A DNA stretch of 64,000 nucleotides, from contig NZ_WFLJ01000024.1 in assembly GCF_009208735.1 (NCBI RefSeq), positions 34,703 through 98,702 of the forward strand, given 5' to 3'. Positions 54,901 through 63,738 of this stretch are shown piece after piece (positions within the stretch are counted from its first letter, which is position 1; every line of letters starts with the position of its first letter). The position numbers and the translations under genes are program-made. Source of the stretch: Janthinobacterium rivuli (lineage in GTDB: Bacteria; Pseudomonadota; Gammaproteobacteria; Burkholderiales; Burkholderiaceae_D). The notes under the pieces are model-generated. The model made no database searches and was not told the origin of the DNA. It saw only the letters and a program-made list of their open reading frames with translations.

Positions 54901-55846
54901 GATAGGTCTCCCGAAGGTAGGACAGGCCAGCGAGCAGCGCCACCCAGATCAGCCACAGCACGGCCGTTTCGGCCACCAGGCGCCAGGCGCGGTCGATGTC
55001 GCGCGCTTCGGCGGGACGTCCGCTGCCCAGCGGTGGGCGGCGTTCCAGTTCGCCGTCGTAGATGGCGTCGCCGCCGAGGGCCAGGCCCAGGGCGCCGGCG
55101 CCGCTGGCCATCACGGGCCCCGCGTTCGGGCTGCCCCAGCTGGGGGCCTGGCTGCGCCAGCAGTGCCACGCGCGCTGCTTGTCCGCCATGCTCTTGCCCA
55201 GCAAGACATAGGACAGGGCCGTCAGGCGCGCCGGCAGGTAATTGAGGATGTCATCGATGCGCGCGGCGCAGCAGCCGAACCAGTCGTAGCGTGCGTTGCG
55301 GTAGCCCCACATGGCGTCGAGGGTATTGGCCAGCCGGAATAGCACGGCGCCGGGGCCGCCCGCCACGGCAAACCAGAACAGGGTGCCGAAGACGGCGTCG
55401 TTGCCGTTTTCCAGCAGGGATTCCGTGCTGGCCTTGGCCAGACTGGCCGCGTCTGCGTTGGCCGTGTCGCGGCTGACGATGCGCGCCGTCAGCAGGCGCG
55501 CGTTGTCCAGGTCATCGATGGCCAGGGCGTCGGCGATCGGTTGATTGTGGTCGCGCAGGCTGCGCAAACCGAGGCATAGATACAGCAGGAAGACGTGGAG
55601 GGCGGCGCCCGCCAGGCCGCACAGCCAGTAGGCGGCATAACTGATGGGCAGCACGGCCAGCGACCAGGCCAGCACGCCGCGCAGAAAACGTCCGTGGCTC
55701 CGGTTCAGCAGGCGTTCCAGCGCGCTGGCGAGGCGGCCAAAGCCCACCAGCGGATGCCAGCGGCGCGTTTCGCCCAGCAGCATGTCGAGCAGCACGCCGG
55801 CCGCCATCAAGGAAGCCAGCATGGGCAGCGACAAGCCGCTCAGCAT
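54893..55846 (-). CDS. cbiB: Adenosylcobinamide-phosphate synthase CbiB
   Basis: A 317-residue membrane protein joining aminopropanol (phosphate) to adenosylcobyric acid. Family blocks are LLDMLLGETRRWHPLVGFGRLA, SRDTANADAASLAKASTESLLENGNDAVFGTLFWF and DDILNYLPARLTAL. About four membrane segments. The start at 55846 overlaps the end of the kinase gene. In Pseudomonas nomenclature this gene is cobD. Confidence 0.94.
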   Translation of the reverse strand: MLSGLSLPMLASLMAAGVLLDMLLGETRRWHPLVGFGRLASALERLLNRSHGRFLRGVLAWSLAVLPISYAAYWLCGLAGAALHVFLLYLCLGLRSLRDHNQPIADALAIDDLDNARLLTARIVSRDTANADAASLAKASTESLLENGNDAVFGTLFWFAVAGGPGAVLFRLANTLDAMWGYRNARYDWFGCCAARIDDILNYLPARLTALSYVLLGKSMADKQRAWHCWRSQAPSWGSPNAGPVMASGAGALGLALGGDAIYDGELERRPPLGSGRPAEARDIDRAWRLVAETAVLWLIWVALLAGLSYLRETYLA

Positions 55847-56406
55847 GGGCCGCCTTTCAGGTACAGCGGCAGGCCGGCGGCGACAAGGACAGCCTTGTCG
55901 CACACGGCCGCCACGGCCTGGTTCAGGCGGCCCGCTTCATCGGTGAAGCAGCGCGAGATGGCGCCGTAGGGCACGATGCCCATGCCCACTTCGTTCGAGA
56001 CGAGAACGAGGTCGCAATCGGTGTCCGCCATTTCGGCCAGCGCGTACAGCAGGTGCGCGCGCTCGCTGTGGAACAGTTCGGGCAGGGCGATGTCGCCCAC
56101 GTCCGGGTAAGCCTCGCCAGTGGAAAACATCAGATTCGTCAGCCATAGGGTCAGGCAGTCGACCAGCAGCAGCCGGCCGGGGCGTGCGTGCCGCAGGATG
56201 GCGTCGCCCAGGCGCAGCGGTTCTTCCAGCGTGGTCCATTCGGCCGGGCGCTGCGCACGGTGATGCCTGACGCGCGTGGCCATTTCCTCATCGCCCGCTT
56301 GCGCGGTGGCGAGGTAGACCACTTCCTTGCCCGACTCGCGGGCCAGCTTTTCCGCATAGGCGCTCTTGCCGGAACGGGCGCCGCCAAAGACCAGGGTGCG
56401 CGTCAT
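55840..56406 (-). CDS. cobU: Adenosylcobinamide kinase/guanylyltransferase
   Basis: A 188-residue bifunctional enzyme (CobU/CobP) that phosphorylates adenosylcobinamide and links GMP to it. P-loop GGARSGKS lies at residues 8-15; HHRAQRPAEWTTLEEP holds the histidine that takes GMP, and LVSNEVGMGIVPYGAISRCFTDEAGRLNQ is a strong family block. Start 56406 directly precedes TRTLVFGGARSG. Confidence 0.95.
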   Translation of the reverse strand: MTRTLVFGGARSGKSAYAEKLARESGKEVVYLATAQAGDEEMATRVRHHRAQRPAEWTTLEEPLRLGDAILRHARPGRLLLVDCLTLWLTNLMFSTGEAYPDVGDIALPELFHSERAHLLYALAEMADTDCDLVLVSNEVGMGIVPYGAISRCFTDEAGRLNQAVAAVCDKAVLVAAGLPLYLKGGPC

Positions 56407-56413
56407 GGCGCTG

Positions 56414-57046
56414 TTACCACTCGGTGCCGATTTGTGCGCCGATGCCGGCCGCGTACGCATGTTTGACGACGGCCATTTCGGTGACGGTGTCGGCGATGGC
56501 GATCAATTCGTCCGGCGCGCCGCGGCCTGTGATGACCACGTGCTGCATGGCCGGGCGTTCCAGCAGGTCGGCGATGACCTTGTGCACGTCGAGATAGTTG
56601 TATTTGAGGGCGATATTGAGTTCGTCGAACAGCACCAGGCCGTAGCTGGGGTCTGCCAGGAAGGTCTTCGCCTGCTCCCATGCCAGTTCGGCTTTTTCGA
56701 TGTCGCGTTCGCGGTTCTGCGTTTCCCAGGTATAGCCTTCGCCCATCGCATGAAAACTGATCTCGTCGGGGAAGCGGCGCAGGAATTTCTCCTCGCCCGT
56801 CGACATGGCGCCCTTGATGAACTGCACCACGCCCACCTTCATGCCGTGGCCCATGGCGCGGATGGCCATGCCGAAGCCGCTCGAACTCTTGCCCTTGCCA
56901 TTGCCCGTGTTGACGATGATGATGCCGATTTCCTTGTCGGCCTTGGCGATGGCCGCGTCGATGATGGCTTTCTTGCGTTCCATGCGTACGCGGTGGCGTT
57001 CGTTGATGGCTGCGGTGTCCGCGTCGATTGTCTTCTTGTCGCTCAT
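56414..57046 (-). CDS. cobO: Corrinoid adenosyltransferase CobO/BtuR
   Basis: A 210-residue ATP:cob(I)alamin adenosyltransferase that makes the adenosyl form. The P-loop NTGNGKGKSS spans residues 46-55; VGVVQFIKGAMSTGEEKFL and VLFDELNIALKYNYLDV are typical. The product is the cofactor the regulator at the left edge probably binds as light sensor. It is one base from the btuD stop. Confidence 0.95.
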   Translation of the reverse strand: MSDKKTIDADTAAINERHRVRMERKKAIIDAAIAKADKEIGIIIVNTGNGKGKSSSGFGMAIRAMGHGMKVGVVQFIKGAMSTGEEKFLRRFPDEISFHAMGEGYTWETQNRERDIEKAELAWEQAKTFLADPSYGLVLFDELNIALKYNYLDVHKVIADLLERPAMQHVVITGRGAPDELIAIADTVTEMAVVKHAYAAGIGAQIGTEW

Positions 57047-57047
57047 G

Positions 57048-57815
57048 TCAGTTCTCTTTCGGTATGAATATCTTGCGTTTGCCGTGATCGATGATGTCGA
57101 TCGGGTGGCCCAGGTAGTCGCCCAGGATGGACGCCTGCATCACGTCGGCCACGGGACCGGCCAGCCAGCCGCCGTCGCCCATCAGCAGCAGCGCATGGGT
57201 CGAGACACGGTGCGCCAGGTTCAGGTCATGCCCCACCATCACCACGGTTTTATTCTGTTCGCGGCACAGTGTCGACAGCAGGCCCATGACGCTGACCTGG
57301 TGCGCCAGGTCCAGCGCATTGGCCGGTTCGTCCAGCAGCAGCAGGGGCGTATCCTGCGCCAGCATGGCGGCGATCGCCACGCGCTGGCGTTCACCGCCCG
57401 ACAGGCTGCGCACGTCGCGCTCGGCCAGGTGCTCCACTTCCATCGACGCCAGCGCCGCCAGGGCGATGCGCTGGTCGTCGCTGCCTTCCCAGTAATGGTT
57501 GTCGTGATACGGATGGCGCGCCGACAGCACGGTTTCGATGACGCGGTACGAGAACGCATCGTGGCGCGCCTGCGCCAGGAAGGCCCGTTCGCGCGCCAGT
57601 TCTTCCAAGGGCCAGTCGACCAGGGCGCGGCCCTGTATCGTCACGTGGCCCGCGTCCGGTTCACGCAAGCCGGCCAGGGTGCGCAGCAAGGTGCTTTTTC
57701 CCGCGCCATTGCGGCCGATCACGCTCCAGCATTCGCCATCCCTGATGTGCCAGATGAGGTTTTCCACGAGGGAGCGCGTGCCTGCCTTCAGGCCGAGTTG
57801 GTAGGTACGTATCAT
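57048..57815 (-). CDS. btuD: Cobalamin ABC transporter ATP-binding protein BtuD
   Basis: A 255-residue ABC ATPase. Walker A GRNGAGKST is at 34-42, the signature LSGGERQRVAIA and Walker B PLLLLDEPANALD follow. It powers BtuC. The stop of btuC lies seven bases upstream of its start. Confidence 0.92.
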   Translation of the reverse strand: MIRTYQLGLKAGTRSLVENLIWHIRDGECWSVIGRNGAGKSTLLRTLAGLREPDAGHVTIQGRALVDWPLEELARERAFLAQARHDAFSYRVIETVLSARHPYHDNHYWEGSDDQRIALAALASMEVEHLAERDVRSLSGGERQRVAIAAMLAQDTPLLLLDEPANALDLAHQVSVMGLLSTLCREQNKTVVMVGHDLNLAHRVSTHALLLMGDGGWLAGPVADVMQASILGDYLGHPIDIIDHGKRKIFIPKEN

Positions 57816-57822
57816 GCTTGTT

Positions 57823-58848
57823 TCATCTCCTGCGCAACCGGTGCAACTGGTACAGGAAGACGGGCGCGCCTATCATGGCCGTGACCACGCCGACGGGCAG
57901 CTGCAAGGGCGCCAGCACGGTGCGCGCAAGTGTGTCGGCCAGTACGAGGAAGGTGCCGCCGGCCAGCGCGGCCGCCGGTATCAACAGGCGATGGTCGGGG
58001 CCGCAGGCAAAGCGCAGCGCATGCGGCACGATCAGGCCCACAAAACCCACGCTGCCGGCACTGGTGACGGCGCTGGCCGTGAGCAGGCCGGAACAGAAGA
58101 ACAGTCCCTTGCGCAGGGCGCCCACGCGCACGCCCAGGGTGCTGGCCGCTTCCGCGTGCAGCGCCATGATGTTCAGCGAGCGTGCGCAGCGCAAGGCGAA
58201 GACCAGGGCGCCGGCCAGGACCAGCCAGGGCATCAGCCGCGCGGGCGCGCCAGACAGGTCGCCGATCATCCAGAACACCATGCTGCGCAAGCGGCTTTCC
58301 GGGGCGATGGACAGCATCAGGGTGACGATGGCCATGCAGGCCGAGGCCAGGATCACGCCCGTCAGCAGCAAGAGCGAGGCGCCGCCTTCGGCCGCCGTGC
58401 CGCCGCGCAGGTCGCGGCGCGCAAAAAAGTACAGCAGCATGGACACGCCGACGGCGCCGGCAAAGGCGGCCGCGTCGACCACCCACAGCGCGCACATGAA
58501 CAGCAGCGCGGCCAACGCGCCAACGGAAGCGCCGGCGGAAATGCCCAGCACGTAAGGATCGGCCAGGGGATTGCGCAGCAGCGCCTGCATCATCAGGCCG
58601 GCCAGCGACAGCGCCGCGCCGGTGACAAAGGCGGTCAGCGCGCGGCCCAGGCGCAGGTCGAGCAGGGTGGCGGCGAGGGTGTCGGTCTTGCCTTGCACGA
58701 CGTGGAACAGGGCGGAAGGCAGGTCGGCGAGCGGAATCGCGATCGAGCCGATCATGCCGGAGAAAATCAGGCTGGCAACCGCGCACGCGATCAGCACCGT
58801 GAGGATCACGGTGGCGCGGTGGCGCATGTTGCGGAAAAATGGGTGCAT
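57823..58848 (-). CDS. btuC: Cobalamin ABC transporter permease BtuC (FecCD family)
   Basis: A 341-residue permease with about ten membrane segments. LPSALFHVVQGKTDTLAATLLDLRLGRALTAFVTGAALSLAGL and NPLADPYVLGISAGASVGALAAL are the FecCD family blocks, and GSVGFVGLIVPHALRF lies near the C-terminus. The ATG at 58848 has TTAAGG six bases before it. It is next to btuB. Confidence 0.92.
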   Translation of the reverse strand: MHPFFRNMRHRATVILTVLIACAVASLIFSGMIGSIAIPLADLPSALFHVVQGKTDTLAATLLDLRLGRALTAFVTGAALSLAGLMMQALLRNPLADPYVLGISAGASVGALAALLFMCALWVVDAAAFAGAVGVSMLLYFFARRDLRGGTAAEGGASLLLLTGVILASACMAIVTLMLSIAPESRLRSMVFWMIGDLSGAPARLMPWLVLAGALVFALRCARSLNIMALHAEAASTLGVRVGALRKGLFFCSGLLTASAVTSAGSVGFVGLIVPHALRFACGPDHRLLIPAAALAGGTFLVLADTLARTVLAPLQLPVGVVTAMIGAPVFLYQLHRLRRR

Positions 58849-58936
58849 GTACTGCCTTAAAAACGGGGACTGCAGAACCGCATCTGCGGGCGACGGCAGC
58901 ATGCCATCGCCCGCAGCTTACATCATTACGACGGGG

Positions 58937-60799
58937 TTATTTCATGCCGTAGCGTACGCCAACGAAGAGGTTCGAGCGTGGCGTCGCATAGAAACGGCTC
59001 AGTTCATAGTCTTTGTTGGTGATGTTGTTCCAGCGTGCCAGCACCGACCAGTCACGGGCGAACTGGTAGGTGGTGTACAGGTTCAGCAAGCCATAGCCAC
59101 CGAGGGTGGTCTTGTTGGCGGTATCTGCAAAACGCTTGCCCGACAACTGCCATTCCGTACCGGCGGTCAAAGGACCGGTCGTGTAATCGACAGCGAAGTT
59201 GGCGTGTTTTTTCGCGCGGAGCACCAGTTGCTTGTCCGTCGTTTCATTGCGTGGATCTTGCAGGTCGAGATTGCCACTGACGTTGAAGGCGCCGAACTTA
59301 TGCGCGCCAGCCAGCGTCACGCCTTCGAGCAGAGCTTTTTCGACATTCATGCTGCAGCCATAGCCTGGTTTCCATCCAATCACCGGGCAAGCGTATACAT
59401 AGTTGATCATATCGGTAATCTTGTTATGATAGTAGATCGCGCTCAGTTGCGTCTGGCCGTCGTTGTAGTGCAATCCAATTTCAGCATTGCGGCCTTTTTC
59501 CGGCTTGTTCGTCGGAATGCCGGAGCCAGGGTAGTACAGATCGTTGAAGGTCGGTGCGCGGAAGCTGGTGCCATAGCTGGCGTTGGCGCGCAAGGCATTG
59601 CTGAAACGGTAGCCATAGGCGACGCTACCCGTGTTGTGCGTACCAAACGCCGAGCTGTCGTCGCGACGGCCGCTGATGCTGGCCAGGTGGGCACCGCGCA
59701 CCAGATTGTACGATGCCGCGAAAGACTTTGTATTGCGTCCGCCGGACAGGCCTTCGGCCGAGCTCACGACATCTTCGTCACGGTATTCACCCAGAAGTTG
59801 CAGTGTGTCGCGGCCGATGAGAATATCGTTTTGCCAGCTGATGTCAGTTTGCTTGGTGTCGAACTGGCTTCTGCCGGAGGCGTCTGCGGCGGATACCGCG
59901 GTCAGTTTGTCCTTCGATTCTGCGTAGCGCAGCTCGCTGGTCCAGTTCGGCAAGAACTGGTTCTTCGTGAAGACCGAAATGCTTTCCTGCTTCTTGTCGT
60001 TGCGCGCGTCGAAGTTCAAGCCCGCATCGTATTGCGCATCCAGTTTGCTGTTCAGGAAAACCAGGCCGACTTCATGTCCCTTGGCCATCTGGTAGCCAAA
60101 CTGGCCGCTGACGCTTTCCTTGTCGTAGCCGTCTTTATCGCCGTTATAGGAAAAATTACCAGGTTTGGTGGCAGAATATCCATCCGATTTTTCCTTGCCC
60201 GCGGTCAGCGCGTAGCTGAAACTGTTGTTGCCACCGGTAGAGCCGGCAACGCTGGCTTCCGCCTGGCGGGTGTTGTCGCGGCCGTAGCCGGCGAAGGCGG
60301 AAAAGCGCGTGGCGCCGTCGCCTTTCTTGGTAAAGATCTGGATCACGCCGCCGACGGCATCGGCTCCATACATGGTGCTCAGTGGGCCGTAGACGATCTC
60401 AACGTGGTCGATGCTCGACAGCGGCAGGGCGTTCCAGCTGGCAGTGCCAGATGTGGCGGAGCCGATGCGTACACCATCGACCAGCACGATATTCTGGTTG
60501 CTGTTCGCACCGCGGATGAATACGCTCGAATCAGTGCCTGGGCCGCCATAGCGATTGACTTCAATGCCGCGCTGCTTTTGCAGCAGGTCGATCAGCGTAC
60601 CGGCGCCAGAACGCGCGATGTCTTCCGAGCTGATGGTCTGCGTATCGCTCAATACTTCGCTCAGATGCTGCGGGTAACGGTTGGCGGTGACGACGATGGG
60701 ATCGAAGGTGTCTGGCGTGGCTTGGGCGAAAGCGGCAGGCGCGGCAATGGCTAGCGCGAGCGACGTGAGCGCCGCGTGGCGGGAAACAGCATGGGTCAT
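58937..60799 (-). CDS. btuB: TonB-dependent vitamin B12 receptor BtuB
   Basis: A 620-residue outer membrane receptor. A signal peptide (to about AAFAQA, residue 26) is followed by the TonB box region DPIVVTANR, the plug domain (SSEDIARSGAGTLIDLLQKQRGIEV, NIVLVDGVRIGSATSG) and a 22-strand barrel ending in VGVRYGMK. Its mRNA carries a cobalamin riboswitch upstream, so production falls when B12 is plentiful. No Shine-Dalgarno stands out before the ATG, as is often seen when it is part of a riboswitch structure. Confidence 0.93.
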   Translation of the reverse strand: MTHAVSRHAALTSLALAIAAPAAFAQATPDTFDPIVVTANRYPQHLSEVLSDTQTISSEDIARSGAGTLIDLLQKQRGIEVNRYGGPGTDSSVFIRGANSNQNIVLVDGVRIGSATSGTASWNALPLSSIDHVEIVYGPLSTMYGADAVGGVIQIFTKKGDGATRFSAFAGYGRDNTRQAEASVAGSTGGNNSFSYALTAGKEKSDGYSATKPGNFSYNGDKDGYDKESVSGQFGYQMAKGHEVGLVFLNSKLDAQYDAGLNFDARNDKKQESISVFTKNQFLPNWTSELRYAESKDKLTAVSAADASGRSQFDTKQTDISWQNDILIGRDTLQLLGEYRDEDVVSSAEGLSGGRNTKSFAASYNLVRGAHLASISGRRDDSSAFGTHNTGSVAYGYRFSNALRANASYGTSFRAPTFNDLYYPGSGIPTNKPEKGRNAEIGLHYNDGQTQLSAIYYHNKITDMINYVYACPVIGWKPGYGCSMNVEKALLEGVTLAGAHKFGAFNVSGNLDLQDPRNETTDKQLVLRAKKHANFAVDYTTGPLTAGTEWQLSGKRFADTANKTTLGGYGLLNLYTTYQFARDWSVLARWNNITNKDYELSRFYATPRSNLFVGVRYGMK

Positions 60800-60944
60800 G
60801 ATAGTTTTCAGTAAGTAATATGCAACCAGCCGACGTCCCCGTAGGCCAGATTGAACAGAAGTGGGAACTGACGATGACGATCGAAGACGGCCAGTCGGCC
60901 ATTCGGATCGCGAACATCCCCGTTCGCACACTTCCACCTGTCCT

Positions 60945-61120
60945 GGCCGGTATCCGGGCTGGCAAGTGCGGCTATCCCACCTTCCCATGCTCGATGATTG
61001 CAAGCACAGTGGTTGTCAGAGATAGCTTGTCGTCCGCATCCTGTAGGGAGGGGCGACACTTGCTTACCGTTGCGGGGGCAGCACACGTTCACCGCAGTCG
61101 CGGCATCGTGTTTCCCGTTT
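60945..61120 (-). promoter_or_regulatory. Cobalamin riboswitch
   Basis: Read on the minus strand, the element shows all core blocks in order: ACGGGAAACACGATGCC, GGTGAACG, GCTGCCCCCGCAACGGTAAG, CCACTG, GGGAAGGTGGG and the B12 box AGCCCGGATACCGGCC at 60960-60945. The start codon of btuB is 146 bases further on; this expression platform contains the self-complementary GGCCGACTGGCC (60889-60900). It should reduce btuB and the genes downstream when adenosylcobalamin is bound. Confidence 0.93.
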
Positions 61121-61213
61121 AACTGCGCTCATGGACATGAGCGCGGGCACCAAAACCCGGTCATTATACGTGCAGTGGGCGTGGACTGAAATGGCCGGCT
61201 GGTCGATTCGATA

Positions 61214-61768
61214 TCAGAAATCGACGACGACCGTCGCACCATAGGCGATTTTATGGGCGGAACGGGCGGCCAGCAGGGCCGTTTCCTCCAATGGCAGCCG
61301 GGCTTGCAGTGCCGACAGCAGGCGGATGGTGCCCGCATGGCAGATGATGACGGCAGTTTCGTGTTGTTCGCGCAACAGATCGCCTAAAAACGCATCGACG
61401 CGGGCGGCCATCGCCAGCACATTCTCGCCTCCGCCGGGGCGATACCAGGCCAGGTCGGCCGCCCAGGCATCGATTTCCGTGCGCGCAATCGCGTGCCAGG
61501 GCTGCATTTCCCAGGCGCCGAAATCCATTTCGGCCAGCCGCGCATCGAAGCGCAGTGCGCTGGAAGGCAGGTCTTGCGCCAGTGCCGCCGCCAGGCCGGC
61601 GCAGCGGCGCAGCGGACTGGCGTAAAGCGGCACACCGGCCGGCAAAGTCGCTTGCAGGCTGGCGCGCACCGTCGCCATTTCGTGCGGCGCCACCGCCACG
61701 TCGCTGCGGCCATAGCAGGTGCCGCTGGTGACCTGCGGCGCAGGGTGGCGGACGAGGATCAGGCGCAT
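61214..61768 (-). CDS. cobC: Alpha-ribazole phosphatase CobC (histidine phosphatase family)
   Basis: A 184-residue enzyme of the histidine phosphatase superfamily with the catalytic RHP motif near the N-terminus (ILVRHPAPQVTSGTCYGRSDV) and the second histidine in VIICHAGTIRLL. It removes the phosphate from alpha-ribazole phosphate or adenosylcobalamin phosphate in loop assembly. It lies three bases after cobS and before the riboswitch. Confidence 0.88.
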   Translation of the reverse strand: MRLILVRHPAPQVTSGTCYGRSDVAVAPHEMATVRASLQATLPAGVPLYASPLRRCAGLAAALAQDLPSSALRFDARLAEMDFGAWEMQPWHAIARTEIDAWAADLAWYRPGGGENVLAMAARVDAFLGDLLREQHETAVIICHAGTIRLLSALQARLPLEETALLAARSAHKIAYGATVVVDF

Positions 61769-61771
61769 GAT

Positions 61772-62578
61772 TCAATAAAAGCGTATCGGCGGCTGGAAGC
61801 TGGACAGGATGGCCAGGTAGACCGCCACTTCCGCCACCTGCTGCACGGCGCCCAGGCAGTCGCCCGTATAACCTTGCAGGCGGCGCTGGCATTTTCGGCC
61901 CAGCCAGAAAGCGGCGGCGGCCGCCGCCACGACTGCAAAGACCAGCGTGGCCCAGTCGAATATCCCCAGAGCGCCGCAGGCGATGGCGGGCAGCAGGCCG
62001 CAGACGGCGGCGATGATGAATTCTGCCGTGGTCATTTCCTGCGCCATCGGTTTGGATTTGCCTTCGTCGCGCGCATAGTCCATGAACCGGATCAGCGAGA
62101 CGGCCGCCAGGCGCGAAAGCGGGTGGGCGATGAACAGTGTCGCCACGACGATGTGTGGCGGCAGCGAGGCCAGCGCCGTGCACTTGATGGCCAGCAGGCA
62201 GATGATGCCGATGGCGCCATACGCGCCAATGCGCGAGTCCTTCATGATTTCCAGTACCCGCTCGCGCGTCAAGCCGCCGCCGAAGCCATCGCACATGTCG
62301 GCGAAGCCGTCTTCATGGAAGGCGCCCGTCAGATAGATGCCGGCGGCCACGGCCAGCAGCACGGCCACCGCGGAAGGCAGGAGCCAGCTGGCCAGCAGAT
62401 ACACCGCGCCGGAAATGGCCGCCACCACCAGACCCACCAGGGGAAAGTAGCGCGAGGCGTGCTGCAGCCAGGCCGGCTCGAATCCCACCCAGCGCGGGAT
62501 CGGCAGGCGCGTGAAGAATTGCAGCGCGATGAAGAACAGACGGCACTGGTGGACTGCGGCGGAAACGGGATTGGCCAT
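61772..62578 (-). CDS. cobS: Adenosylcobinamide-GDP ribazoletransferase CobS
   Basis: A 268-residue membrane enzyme joining alpha-ribazole to adenosylcobinamide-GDP, the last step of B12 assembly. The block FFTRLPIP near the start, GAFHEDGFADMCDGFGGG (family consensus GALHLDGLADTADG) and MKDSRIGAYGAIG are clear. Several membrane segments. It is four bases after the cobT stop. Confidence 0.95.
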   Translation of the reverse strand: MANPVSAAVHQCRLFFIALQFFTRLPIPRWVGFEPAWLQHASRYFPLVGLVVAAISGAVYLLASWLLPSAVAVLLAVAAGIYLTGAFHEDGFADMCDGFGGGLTRERVLEIMKDSRIGAYGAIGIICLLAIKCTALASLPPHIVVATLFIAHPLSRLAAVSLIRFMDYARDEGKSKPMAQEMTTAEFIIAAVCGLLPAIACGALGIFDWATLVFAVVAAAAAAFWLGRKCQRRLQGYTGDCLGAVQQVAEVAVYLAILSSFQPPIRFY

Positions 62579-62582
62579 GGTC

Positions 62583-63623
62583 TTAGTCTGGCGTGGATTT
62601 TTCGCTGACCTGGGCCGAGGCGAAGGTCGCCATCTCGCGCATGAAGTTGACGGCCGCATGCAGCAGCGGCAAGGCCAGCGCCGAACCCGTGCCTTCACCG
62701 AGGCGCAAATCGAGGTGCAGCAGCGGACGCGCTCCCAGGCTGGCCAGCAACTGGCGATGGCCGTTTTCATCGGAGCAGTGCGAAAACACGCAGTAATCGA
62801 GGATGGCCGGCTGCAGGCGCGCCGCCACCAGCAGTGCGCTGCTGACGATGAAGCCATCGATCAGCAGAATCATGCGCCGTTCGGCTGCCTTGAGCATGGC
62901 GCCCGCCATCATGGCGATTTCGAAGCCGCCAAAGGTGGCCAGCACGTCGAGAGGCTCTTGGGTTGCCGCATGATGGGCGACAGCCGCTTCGATAACCTGC
63001 TGTTTATGCAATATGCCTTCCTTTGACAGGCCGGTACCGGCGCCCACGCAGTCGGCGACCGGTGTTTGCGTCAGCTTGTGCATCAGGGCGGCGGCAGCGG
63101 TGGTGTTGCCGATGCCCATTTCGCCAAAGCCCAGAACATTGCCGTCCAATGTGGCGACCAGGTCCATCCCCGCCTGCATGGCGGCCAGACATTGCTCCTG
63201 GCTCATGGCGGGTTCCTTGGCAAAGTTGCGGGTGCCGGGACCCTGCTTGCGGTCAAGCAAGCCGTCGCGCGGTCCGAAGTCATGGTTCACGCCGGCGTCC
63301 ACTATATATAAGGCGCAATCGTTCTGGCGGGCAAAGACATTGATGGCGGCGCCGTTGCCGAGGAAGTTTTCCACCATTTGCCACGTCACGCTTTGTGGAT
63401 AAGCGGAAATGCCTTCGGCGACGACGCCATGGTCGGCCGCGAAAACCATGATGGCAGGCTGCTGCAAGGTCAGCTGCGTGCCTTGCTGGATCAGGCCGAT
63501 CTGATGGGCCAGGGTTTCCAGCAGCCCCAGGCTGCCCAGCGGCTTGGTCTTGCTGTTGATGGCATGTTCGAGTGCGCTGCTCAGGGCGGGGTTGGCGGTG
63601 GGGCTGATGTGTGGGATAGGCAT
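62583..63623 (-). CDS. cobT: Nicotinate-nucleotide--dimethylbenzimidazole phosphoribosyltransferase CobT
   Basis: A 346-residue enzyme that activates the lower ligand base as alpha-ribazole phosphate. Conserved blocks are KTKPLGSLGLLETLA, VFAADHGVVAEGISAYPQSVTWQMV, GEMGIGNTTAAAAL and TFGGFEIAMMAGA. ATG at 63623 is chosen; a TTG at 63632 is in frame. It is the first gene of the B12 cluster and lies head-to-head with the ribosomal RNA promoter, only about 80 bases away. Confidence 0.95.
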   Translation of the reverse strand: MPIPHISPTANPALSSALEHAINSKTKPLGSLGLLETLAHQIGLIQQGTQLTLQQPAIMVFAADHGVVAEGISAYPQSVTWQMVENFLGNGAAINVFARQNDCALYIVDAGVNHDFGPRDGLLDRKQGPGTRNFAKEPAMSQEQCLAAMQAGMDLVATLDGNVLGFGEMGIGNTTAAAALMHKLTQTPVADCVGAGTGLSKEGILHKQQVIEAAVAHHAATQEPLDVLATFGGFEIAMMAGAMLKAAERRMILLIDGFIVSSALLVAARLQPAILDYCVFSHCSDENGHRQLLASLGARPLLHLDLRLGEGTGSALALPLLHAAVNFMREMATFASAQVSEKSTPD

Positions 63624-63703
63624 GGGAGTCAAGGTGAATAAGGCAGGGTATTGTCAGTACTACGATATCACACAGCAATATTTGCTCAACTGCAAAATAG
63701 CGC

Positions 63704-63732
63704 TTGCGGGGTCTGCGGGGCAGGGCTATAAT
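63704..63732 (+). promoter_or_regulatory. Ribosomal RNA operon promoter
   Basis: TTGCGG (63704-63709), 17-base spacer, TATAAT (63727-63732), preceded by AT-rich DNA like an UP element and followed by a GC-rich stretch (CGCCCCC) near the start of transcription, typical of growth-rate controlled rRNA promoters. Confidence 0.75.
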
Positions 63733-63738
63733 TCGCCC

